A stretch of 64,000 bases of DNA from OLB6 sp964525565 (GTDB taxonomy: Bacteria > Bacteroidota > Ignavibacteria > Kapaibacteriales > Kapaibacteriaceae), in contig CAZGHI010000001.1 of NCBI GenBank assembly GCA_964525565.1, forward strand, positions 74,899 through 138,898, read 5' to 3'. The first letter of the stretch is position 1. The number at the start of each line of letters is the position of its first letter. Below are positions 57,251-64,000 of this stretch, one piece after another. The notes under the pieces are model-generated. The model was given only the letters and a program-made list of their open reading frames with translations. It ran no database searches and had not been told where the DNA came from. Position numbers and translations under genes: made by a program.

Positions 57251-57847
57251 TTATGCCTTATGATTTATATCTGCAAGGTAGGGGGCTAAGATTTCGCGTA
57301 ATCGCTTTTTCGCACGGAAAATCCGCACCTTCACAACATCGAGTGACTGGCCGATGATTTCGGCTATTTCGTTGTATGCAAGGCCGTTGTATTCCCGTAA
57401 GACAAATGCTTCGCGATAATCGTCGGGGAGCAGGTCAAGTGAAGTGTGTATAAGTTGTAACAGTTCTTTTTGGTCGTATGGAACATCCCGTACCGTAAGA
57501 TGGAAGTCCTCTACAGGCACGTACTGGCGTTGTTGCCTACTCCGGTAGCTAAGGCACAGATTGCGGGCAATCGTCATTAGGTAAGCCGGAAAATTCTCCA
57601 CGTCTCTGCCACGTTTACCGCTATCGTACAGCTTCACGAACGTTTCCTGCAAAAGATCTCTGGCCACCTCGTTATCGGCGGTAATCTTTCTGCAGTACGT
57701 GTAAATTCTCTGTGAGTACCTTCGATACAACGTGGTTAATGCAGCCTGCGCAACGGGCTCGCTGTCGGCGAGTTGCCGAAAGAGCTCAAGGTCCGAAGGA
57801 TCCTGCACGTCTGGCGTGCTACGCTGTTGCATGGTGAGTACTGACAT
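57251..57847 (-). CDS. ECF-type RNA polymerase sigma factor
   Basis: ATG 57847 gives 198 residues; the TTG at 57874 is less likely. Region 2 (LTTLYRRYSQRIYTYCRKIT, DNEVARDLLQETFVKLYDS, PAYLMTIARNLCLSYRSRQQ) and region 4 (DLLPDDYREAFVLREYNGL, YNEIAEIIGQSLDVVKVRIF) are complete; no region 3 is present, as in ECF sigmas. Region 4 ends in RAKKRLREILAPYL. It is followed by an anti-sigma-like gene and a lipoprotein gene. No clear autoregulatory promoter was identified upstream. Confidence 0.88.
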   Translation of the reverse strand: MSVLTMQQRSTPDVQDPSDLELFRQLADSEPVAQAALTTLYRRYSQRIYTYCRKITADNEVARDLLQETFVKLYDSGKRGRDVENFPAYLMTIARNLCLSYRSRQQRQYVPVEDFHLTVRDVPYDQKELLQLIHTSLDLLPDDYREAFVLREYNGLAYNEIAEIIGQSLDVVKVRIFRAKKRLREILAPYLADINHKA

Positions 57848-57953
57848 GTGCCGGTGTTTGGTGGATTGTTCCAATACAAAACCGGCAGCATAGACTGATA
57901 GAAAATTGCAGTGTTACACAGTCAACCTGATGTATTACCGTAATTTACGTGTC

Positions 57954-59450
57954 ATGACAGTTAGTCGGTACAAGGTTTCCGGGCTAATTATGCCTCGAGT
58001 AGATGCAGAGCGGTGGAAAGACCGGGCATACCGCGATGCTGTCTATCGCCTTGTTGACAGTGGAGTTGGTGGGTTTGGGGTGTTTAAAGGTCCACTTGAA
58101 ACAACGCAACAAATGCTGGCAGACCTACAGCAGCGGTCGGGAGGCCGACTACTCTTTGGGGCCGACTTTGAATATGGACTGCCTATGCGCATCACAGACG
58201 GCGGGGTAGCCATGCCGAGAGCCATGGCACTAGGCAGAACTAATCCGTTGCAAACAAAGATGGTTGCTGCGGCGATTTCTCGTGAAATGCGTGCGCTGGG
58301 CGTACATTGGAACTGGGCTCCTGTTGCGGATATTAACAGCGATCCCGACAATCCGATTGTGAATGTTAGAGCTTTTGGGGAGCGTCCTGACGTAGTAGCT
58401 CAACACGTATCCGCGTGGATTGAAGGATGTAGGGATGAATATGTTCTCACGTGCGTGAAACATGCTCCCGGACATGGAGCCACTGCTACGGACAGTCATA
58501 TCGAGATGCCAACGATTTCCGTGTCTGCTGAGCGCGCCTCTCGGCGGGAGTTCATACCTTTCCGCGCAGGAATTGCGGCCGGAGCCGATGCAGTGATGAT
58601 GGGGCATTTGCTCGTTCCTTTCCTTGACAAGAAGTTGCCTGCTTCTCTGTCACGTTCCGTTGTAACAGGCCTGGTGCGTGAAACGTGGGGTTTTGACGGA
58701 CTCATCACACCGGATGCGTTAGATATGGGGGCAATTACAAACAGGTTTTCTTCCGGAGATGCCGCTGTTCGTTGCGTTATGGCCGGATGCGATGTTGTGT
58801 TGCTTCCTCATAACCCACTTGAGGCGATTGAGGCTTTGGACGCTGCTGTTCGTTCAGGTAAAATCACAGAACAGCGCCTTGCCGCTTCCGAAGAACGGTG
58901 GAACGTTGCGCGATCGAAGTATGCCGGTGCCCCCTTGCCATCGGCGATAGACCAACCGGCACATGCACTTGTTGCTCTGCAAGCGGCACAAGCGGCGATA
59001 AAAATTGAGGGCAACCCTTCGGTGTTCCCGCTTACTCAGTATAGCCACGCTGCAGTGTTTGCATTATTATCGGATGCTGAGTCCGTAACCGCCACGCAAT
59101 GGTTTCAGTATCTTGCCCAGGCCACTGAAATGAATGTGGATTTCGGGTACATTAACGCTGAGATCTCTGACTCAGATCTTACTGCTATGTACAACAACAC
59201 AGTACAGGCTGACGTTGTGGTATTTGCTCTCTTTGGGTCTGCCTTAGCTTATCGCGGACATCTACCGGCAGCCGAACGATTTCGAGTGGTTATAGAACGG
59301 CTGCAGCATGGGCGCCCCACCATTTTAGTCTGCTGCGGAAGTCCGTACGGTGTGGAGTCTCTGCCTGCTTCCGCAACCCTTTATACATTTTCAGATACAG
59401 TGCCGTCGTTGGCCGCCTCTGTATTCCGGTTGTCTGGTCAGGCTCAGTGA
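57954..59450 (+). CDS. Glycoside hydrolase family 3 beta-N-acetylhexosaminidase (NagZ-like)
   Basis: ATG 57954 gives 498 residues with no signal peptide (the frame opens at 57906). The GH3 barrel carries LLFGADFEYGLPMRITDGG, NWAPVADINSDPDNPIVN, VKHAPGHGATATDSHIEMPT (with the Asp-Ser-His dyad used by NagZ-type enzymes) and GFDGLITPDALDMGAITN (Asp nucleophile in PDALDM). The C-terminal half continues into a second domain, unlike the short single-domain NagZ. NagZ removes GlcNAc from recycled muropeptides, which fits the NamZ-like gene in the same window. It overlaps the next gene's upstream frame. Confidence 0.85.
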   Translation: MTVSRYKVSGLIMPRVDAERWKDRAYRDAVYRLVDSGVGGFGVFKGPLETTQQMLADLQQRSGGRLLFGADFEYGLPMRITDGGVAMPRAMALGRTNPLQTKMVAAAISREMRALGVHWNWAPVADINSDPDNPIVNVRAFGERPDVVAQHVSAWIEGCRDEYVLTCVKHAPGHGATATDSHIEMPTISVSAERASRREFIPFRAGIAAGADAVMMGHLLVPFLDKKLPASLSRSVVTGLVRETWGFDGLITPDALDMGAITNRFSSGDAAVRCVMAGCDVVLLPHNPLEAIEALDAAVRSGKITEQRLAASEERWNVARSKYAGAPLPSAIDQPAHALVALQAAQAAIKIEGNPSVFPLTQYSHAAVFALLSDAESVTATQWFQYLAQATEMNVDFGYINAEISDSDLTAMYNNTVQADVVVFALFGSALAYRGHLPAAERFRVVIERLQHGRPTILVCCGSPYGVESLPASATLYTFSDTVPSLAASVFRLSGQAQ

Positions 59451-59488
59451 AGACTGAGTATGGTATTGCTGGTATTTTTGTTGTTTAC

Positions 59489-60463
59489 ATGAATATCCTC
59501 GTCACTGGTGGTGCCGGATTCATCGGCAGTCACCTCACTCATACTCTTCTCAGCGGCACCAATCACACTGTGGTTGTTCTCGACGCATTAACGTATGCAG
59601 GAAGACTAGAAAATCTTTCTGCCTGTGTGGACAATCAACGGTTTGTGTTTGTTCATGACAACGTTATTAATCAGGCGTCCGTTCAGGCTGCCGTTGAAAC
59701 GTATAATATTGAGGCCATATTCCATTTGGCGGCGGAAACGCATGTTGACAGGTCTATTAACAATGCATCGCCGTTTGTTGAGACCAATGTACTGGGAACG
59801 TTGAGTGTTCTTGAGGTAACGCATCGTGCACAGCAAAAGGGAAAGGCTGTGCGCATGGTGCACGTGAGTACGGACGAAGTATATGGTCCGCTTGCCGCCG
59901 ATGCCAAACCCTTTACGGAACACGATCCGCTTTGTCCAACATCTCCGTATGCAGCGTCGAAGGCTTCAGCAGAACATCTTGTTTCGAGTTACTATAAAAC
60001 ATATCGAGTTGACGTTGTTACAACACGTTTATGTAATGTTTATGGACCGCATCAGCATTCGGAAAAGTTCATTCCGGTAATGATTCATGCATCATTAACC
60101 GGCAAAACACTTCCAGTATATGGCAATGGACTCCAAAAGAGAGAGTGGCTGCACGTTACCGATGCAGCACAGGGTATTGTGGCAGCGTTTTCGAAAGGGC
60201 GGGCCGGAGAGGTTTACAATCTTGGCTCCGGACACGAAGAATGTAATCTGGACGTAGTTGAACACATTGTGCATCAGGTTGGTGCTAATAAAATGCAGAT
60301 AACTCATGTACAAGACAGGCTTGCACACGACCAACGGTATGCTCTGAACTCAACAAAAGCATACAATGAACTTGGCTGGAAACCCCAGTTACCGTTTACA
60401 GAAGGGTTGAACGAAACGATTCAATGGTACTCGTCACACATTACCACAACAGAGGCTGAATGA
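59489..60463 (+). CDS. NAD-dependent sugar-nucleotide epimerase/dehydratase (RmlB-like)
   Basis: ATG 59489 gives 324 residues starting MNILVTGGAGFIGSHLT, the Rossmann nucleotide site of extended SDR enzymes; the frame from 59447 overlaps the GH3 stop and is less likely. FHLAAETHVDRSI, VHVSTDEVYGPL, SPYAASKASAEHLV (YxxxK) and RLCNVYGPHQHSEKFIPVMI match dTDP-glucose 4,6-dehydratases. REWLHVTDAAQGIV is also typical. It feeds modified sugars to the polysaccharide pathway. Next gene overlaps by 4 bases. Confidence 0.85.
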   Translation: MNILVTGGAGFIGSHLTHTLLSGTNHTVVVLDALTYAGRLENLSACVDNQRFVFVHDNVINQASVQAAVETYNIEAIFHLAAETHVDRSINNASPFVETNVLGTLSVLEVTHRAQQKGKAVRMVHVSTDEVYGPLAADAKPFTEHDPLCPTSPYAASKASAEHLVSSYYKTYRVDVVTTRLCNVYGPHQHSEKFIPVMIHASLTGKTLPVYGNGLQKREWLHVTDAAQGIVAAFSKGRAGEVYNLGSGHEECNLDVVEHIVHQVGANKMQITHVQDRLAHDQRYALNSTKAYNELGWKPQLPFTEGLNETIQWYSSHITTTEAE

Positions 60464-61836
60464 GAGAGGGTAAACAGCGAACGCGGCGGATAAAGAGTAA
60501 AGTATTAGTGCATGATTCTCTGGAAACAGCAATTAAGAATCGAGCTTTCACTGTTGGAGTGATTGGTCTCGGTTATGTTGGTCTTCCACTTGCAGTGGAG
60601 TTTGCTAAGGCCGGAATTCACACAGTGGGAATTGATGTGGATGCGGAGAAAGTTGCACTTCTGAACGCAGGTACGAACTATCTGCAGGATCTCGACAACG
60701 AAGAGGTGAGGGATCTCGTCCGTCGGAAGAAAACATTGCGGGCGGTAACCTCGGCATCTGCATTAGCAAATGTTGATGTGGTGTACATCTGTGTACCGAC
60801 ACCATTTACGGACAACAAAGACCCCGACATCTCCTACATTCTTGATGCAACACGCAGTATTGCTGCACATCTTCGACCAGGACAGTTAATCATTCTCAAG
60901 AGCACAACATTCCCGGGTACAACAGAACGGTATGTAAAGCCCATACTCGATGCTACGGGACTAACGTGTGGAACCGACTATTTCCTTGCCTTTTCTCCCG
61001 AGCGCATAGATCCCGGCAATACAACATGGACTACGTCGAATACCCCGGTTGTGGTTGGCGGCGTAACTCCACGATGTACTGACCTTGCAGTTCGTGTAAA
61101 CAACATCATTATATCCAACGTAGTGCCGGTTAGCACACCATCCGTTGCGGAAATGGAAAAGCTTCTGGAAAACATTTTTCGAAGCGTGAACATTGCGCTT
61201 GTTAACGAGTTGGCACAGCTTTGTGACCGTATGGGCATCAATATTTGGGAGGTTGTGCATGCGGCCTCAACAAAACCATTCGGCTTCATGCCATTCTATC
61301 CCGGGCCGGGAATTGGCGGGCATTGTATCCTCATAGACCCATATTATCTGAGTTGGGCTGCACGTGAGTATGATTTTGTAACAAACTTTATAACACTTGC
61401 TGCTGAAGTTAACGAGAGTATGCCTTTTTACGTTCGATCTATGATTGAACGTGAAATTGCACGTCAGCCCGTCACACTGAGCAAAGCACGAATTTTGCTA
61501 CTTGGCATGGCCTTTAAGAAGGATGTTGACGATCTGCGGCATAGTCCAGCGCTAAAAGTAGCGGAATTGTTGTTAGCCGACGGTGTGCAAGGGATTAGCT
61601 ACTACGACCCGTATATATCTGTTGTGAACGTTGCAGGCCGAGAATTGCGCTCGGTGAAAAAACTAACAAAGGAAGTACTTGAACGACAGGACATAGTTGT
61701 GATCACGACAGACCATACCGTCTTCGATATCCCATTTATTGTTCAGCACAGTGCAGTAGTTATTGATACTCGTAATGCAACAAAGAGCATTAAAGGCAAG
61801 AGAAAGAACATCGTGTTGTTGGGTGAGGGCAGGTAA
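60460..61836 (+). CDS. UDP-N-acetylglucosamine 6-dehydrogenase type nucleotide-sugar dehydrogenase (WbpA/WbpO-like)
   Basis: The 458-residue protein oxidises a UDP-sugar C6 to the uronic acid. It has GVIGLGYVGLPLAVEFAKAG (NAD site), DVVYICVPTPFTDNKDPDIS, SPERIDPGN, the substrate-binding EMEKLLENIFRSVNIALVNE and the catalytic Cys in GPGIGGHCILIDPYYL. The C-terminal domain LLGMAFKKDVDDLRHSPALK is complete. These features favour the WbpA-type UDP-GlcNAc/GalNAc branch over UDP-glucose dehydrogenase. It overlaps its upstream neighbour by 4 bases and abuts the epimerase gene. Confidence 0.88.
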   Translation: MREGKQRTRRIKSKVLVHDSLETAIKNRAFTVGVIGLGYVGLPLAVEFAKAGIHTVGIDVDAEKVALLNAGTNYLQDLDNEEVRDLVRRKKTLRAVTSASALANVDVVYICVPTPFTDNKDPDISYILDATRSIAAHLRPGQLIILKSTTFPGTTERYVKPILDATGLTCGTDYFLAFSPERIDPGNTTWTTSNTPVVVGGVTPRCTDLAVRVNNIIISNVVPVSTPSVAEMEKLLENIFRSVNIALVNELAQLCDRMGINIWEVVHAASTKPFGFMPFYPGPGIGGHCILIDPYYLSWAAREYDFVTNFITLAAEVNESMPFYVRSMIEREIARQPVTLSKARILLLGMAFKKDVDDLRHSPALKVAELLLADGVQGISYYDPYISVVNVAGRELRSVKKLTKEVLERQDIVVITTDHTVFDIPFIVQHSAVVIDTRNATKSIKGKRKNIVLLGEGR

Positions 61837-62946
61837 GTGGTGATTGGCAAAAGCTCAATACCAACGGTGATTTCAGTTGTAGGCGCACGGCCGAACTTTA
61901 TGAAAGTAGCCCCTATTCATCGGGCTTTCGCATCGTTGCGAGACACGTTCCGACACATCATAGTGCACACCGGTCAACATTATGATGTACGCATGAGTGA
62001 TGCTTTCTTTGCTGATCTGGATATGCCACAGCCCGAACATTTTCTTGGCGTTGGAAGTGGTTCTCATGCGCAGCAGACTGCACGTATCATGGTGGGCTTC
62101 GAGGAAGTATGTATGGCCGAGAATCCACGGTATGTTATAGTGGTAGGAGACGTAAACAGCACTATTGCATGTGCGCTTACCAGTGTAAAGCTTGGAATTA
62201 CAACAGGCCATGTTGAAGCTGGCCTGCGATCGTTCGATCGCGCTATGCCTGAAGAGATAAACAGAATCGCAACGGATGCGATTGTAGATGACCGCTTTGT
62301 AACGGAAGAAAGCGGCCGAGAGCATCTCGTGAACGAAGGCGTGCCCGAGAACAGCATACACTTTGTTGGGAATACGATGATCGATAGCATGTTGTATGCG
62401 TTGCCACGAACGGAAACAAGCACCGTACTCCAGCGACTGAAAGTTCAACCTCACGGGTACGCACTCGTAACTCTTCATCGTCCTAGCAACGTAGATAATC
62501 CTCAGCAGCTTCGTTCGCTTATTACAACTCTAAACCAGATTGCCGAAACCATCCCGGTAATTTTCCCTGTTCACCCGCGCACACAGACGAGGATTCACGA
62601 CGTGAATGTACGTGCACATCCAAAGCTGTTGTACGTGGAGCCCGTAGGGTACATAGACTTTTTAACACTGATGCGATTTGCTCGCTTTGCGCTTACAGAT
62701 AGCGGCGGCATTCAAGAGGAAACAACGGCGCTGTCTGTGCCATGCATTACAGTGCGAACCACAACGGAGAGGCCGATAACGGTGACACTAGGAACCAACG
62801 TGCTGATTAAACCCGAACCTTCGGCAATTTTGAATGCAGTGGAACAGGTATTAAAGAATCCGAAAGTTAAAGGCAGTATACCGCCTCTGTGGGATGGAAA
62901 GGCTGCTGAAAGGATCGTATCAATTATTACCAATCGCTATGCCTGA
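61837..62946 (+). CDS. wecB: UDP-N-acetylglucosamine 2-epimerase (non-hydrolysing)
   Basis: WecB converts UDP-GlcNAc to UDP-ManNAc. The 369-residue GT-B-fold protein has VVGARPNFMKVAPIHRAF, VHTGQHYDVRMSDAFF, VVGDVNSTIACALTSVK, HVEAGLRSFDRAMPEEINR and LTDSGGIQEETTALSVPC. GTG 61837 follows the previous stop without a gap. Together with the dehydrogenase it could give UDP-ManNAc uronic acid, used in enterobacterial-type or capsular polymers. The next gene starts inside its stop region. Confidence 0.92.
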   Translation: MVIGKSSIPTVISVVGARPNFMKVAPIHRAFASLRDTFRHIIVHTGQHYDVRMSDAFFADLDMPQPEHFLGVGSGSHAQQTARIMVGFEEVCMAENPRYVIVVGDVNSTIACALTSVKLGITTGHVEAGLRSFDRAMPEEINRIATDAIVDDRFVTEESGREHLVNEGVPENSIHFVGNTMIDSMLYALPRTETSTVLQRLKVQPHGYALVTLHRPSNVDNPQQLRSLITTLNQIAETIPVIFPVHPRTQTRIHDVNVRAHPKLLYVEPVGYIDFLTLMRFARFALTDSGGIQEETTALSVPCITVRTTTERPITVTLGTNVLIKPEPSAILNAVEQVLKNPKVKGSIPPLWDGKAAERIVSIITNRYA

Positions 62947-64000
62947 TACCATGCATACTGCTAGACATATAATCGTTCATCTCGTGCATTCCGCATGGCA
63001 ACATTGCGTTGCAACGTTCTATGTTGTGCTCATCTTTTGTTGTTCTGCTGCGATGGTTCAGTCACAGTCTTCTGGACTTCTGGATCTCGATCGGTTAAGC
63101 ACAAAACCTACAGTAACATCTAACGCACTGCTTACAGGCGAACAGGTGCCGGTTGACGACGTTGTGAATCCCGATGTATATGTTGTGGGTCCGGGAGACG
63201 TTATTGCATATATGACTTCCGGACTGGACTTCTCGGAGAAGCTAACGGTGATTTCTCCCGAAAACAGTGTTCTTTTAGAACGTTTGGGAATCATTTCGGC
63301 CGAGGGGCTAACATTAACACAGCTTCGCGATACGATCCGTGCAACGCTGAAAAAGCGTTCTCCAGAGATGGACATTTTTCTAGCCTTGCGCCGTCCTCGA
63401 TTGGTCTACGTTTCCGTGAAAGGTAACGTGCCGTTCCCTGGCACATATGCCGTACCCGCTTCGATGCGTGTGAGCACGTTAGTAAATGTTACCAGACAAC
63501 CCTGGCTGTTACGTCGGGATGCTGCAGTAAATGAACAGGTGCGTGTCATGGGGGCATCAACCTCACAGACAACATTGGAGCTTACCCGCACCAGTGCATC
63601 ACCGCTAAGTCCTTTTGCCATGAGAAACATTGTGGTTCAACACCGGCATGGCACTAGCCTTGTTGATTTAGCTCGATCGAAGATGCCGGACGGCGCAGCC
63701 TTCGATCCACATGTTCGTGAGGGAGACGTTATCCATGTTCCCTTCGATATTGGTGGTCAGCCAACCATAAGCATTGTCGGAGCCGTAGCATCTCCTGCCA
63801 CGCTTGTGTTCAAGCACGGTGACAGAGTTTCTCTCCTCCTGGCTGCTGCCGGTGGTCCGTTGGAGGATGCAGATCTATCGCGGGTATTTCTCATACAGGC
63901 TGACGGCACACCCGCAATTACTCTTAAAGTGAACGATAAACTGGAATTGCTTTCCGCTGATGTTGAACTTCAGCCTGGTAGCTCTGTTGTCGTTGAACGG
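62939..64000 (+). CDS. Second SLBB-domain polysaccharide export protein (3' end outside window)
   Basis: ATG 62939 overlaps the wecB stop, and the frame is open to the last base (354 codons visible). A hydrophobic signal (FYVVLIFCCSAAMVQSQ) precedes the Poly_export domain (PDVYVVGPGDVIAYMTSGLD) and SLBB repeats (RLVYVSVKGNVPFPGTYAV, TISIVGAVASPATLVFK, LLLAAAGGPLEDADLSRVF). It differs in sequence from the copy at 6.2 kb, so the chromosome carries at least two export modules. Its location directly after sugar-nucleotide genes suggests a capsule or exopolysaccharide locus continuing past the window. Confidence 0.85.
   Translation, partial: MPDTMHTARHIIVHLVHSAWQHCVATFYVVLIFCCSAAMVQSQSSGLLDLDRLSTKPTVTSNALLTGEQVPVDDVVNPDVYVVGPGDVIAYMTSGLDFSEKLTVISPENSVLLERLGIISAEGLTLTQLRDTIRATLKKRSPEMDIFLALRRPRLVYVSVKGNVPFPGTYAVPASMRVSTLVNVTRQPWLLRRDAAVNEQVRVMGASTSQTTLELTRTSASPLSPFAMRNIVVQHRHGTSLVDLARSKMPDGAAFDPHVREGDVIHVPFDIGGQPTISIVGAVASPATLVFKHGDRVSLLLAAAGGPLEDADLSRVFLIQADGTPAITLKVNDKLELLSADVELQPGSSVVVER

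Noticed and set aside
1..64000. tRNA, rRNA, riboswitch, CRISPR or insertion-sequence features
   Set aside because: I looked for tRNA-like T-loop motifs, repeated spacer arrays, inverted-repeat bounded transposases and rRNA segments by eye and found none convincing; no covariance search was possible.

Overview
The window looks like part of a Gram-negative chromosome from the Bacteroidota/Chlorobiota side of the tree, most like Ignavibacteria or Candidatus Kapaibacteria. I infer this from sequence character only. The supporting features are several secreted proteins ending in type IX secretion (T9SS)-like sorting domains, large IgGFc-binding/choice-of-anchor-D surface proteins, an Oar-like TonB receptor, lipid A and LPS genes (waaA, an OstA/LptA-like protein), a PgpH-type 7TM-HD phosphohydrolase and diaminopimelate epimerase. 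It is a draft scaffold. Six short N runs interrupt genes, and in at least three of them the reading frame does not carry across, so their N counts are not true lengths.

Layout. 1-5.2 kb: the 3' end of argS, a thioredoxin-fold protein, a DUF4505-hotdog fusion, a membrane metallophosphoesterase and a minus-strand lysine-type cluster (inositol-phosphatase family, dapF, M20 amidohydrolase). 6.2-9.0 kb: polysaccharide export (SLBB protein plus Wzz-like protein). 9.0-12.8 kb, minus strand: a SpoT-like HD protein, recN, an unlisted 54-aa two-helix membrane protein and hflX. 12.9-25.2 kb, plus strand: an OstA-like protein, two giant surface proteins each interrupted by one in-frame TAG, an outer-membrane barrel, a HIT protein and rsmA. 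25.2-36.4 kb: a secreted sugar-dehydrogenase-like propeller, waaA, three crotonase paralogues, a phosphodiester glycosidase and a compact minus-strand operon (crotonase, secreted unknown, crotonase, pgpH, xerD, namZ-like). 36.5-43.1 kb: rsmE, then a TonB receptor / DUF4397 lipoprotein / secreted nuclease operon. 43.1-50 kb: a GAF-PP2C phosphatase with a frameshift, glgA, ispE, a polyprenol-kinase-like protein and an acyl-CoA synthetase. 50-53.9 kb: a 1.1 kb stretch without a recognisable gene, then a heavily decayed third copy of the surface-protein family. 53.9-64 kb: threonine aldolase, a YbgC-like thioesterase, an ECF sigma / anti-sigma / lipoprotein unit, a GH3 hexosaminidase, then a sugar-nucleotide and polysaccharide export operon that runs off the end of the window.

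How the genes fit together. Most of the window serves the cell envelope: LPS, two polysaccharide export modules, peptidoglycan turnover (NamZ-like, GH3 and DapF) and T9SS-secreted surface proteins. No tRNA, rRNA, CRISPR array, transposase or prophage was found. The most unusual points are the matching single amber codons in two paralogous surface-protein genes beside a third, wrecked copy; the DUF4505-thioesterase fusion; the anti-sigma factor carrying a barrel-like tail; the receptor-lipoprotein-nuclease operon; and a SpoT-like hydrolase lacking one metal ligand.
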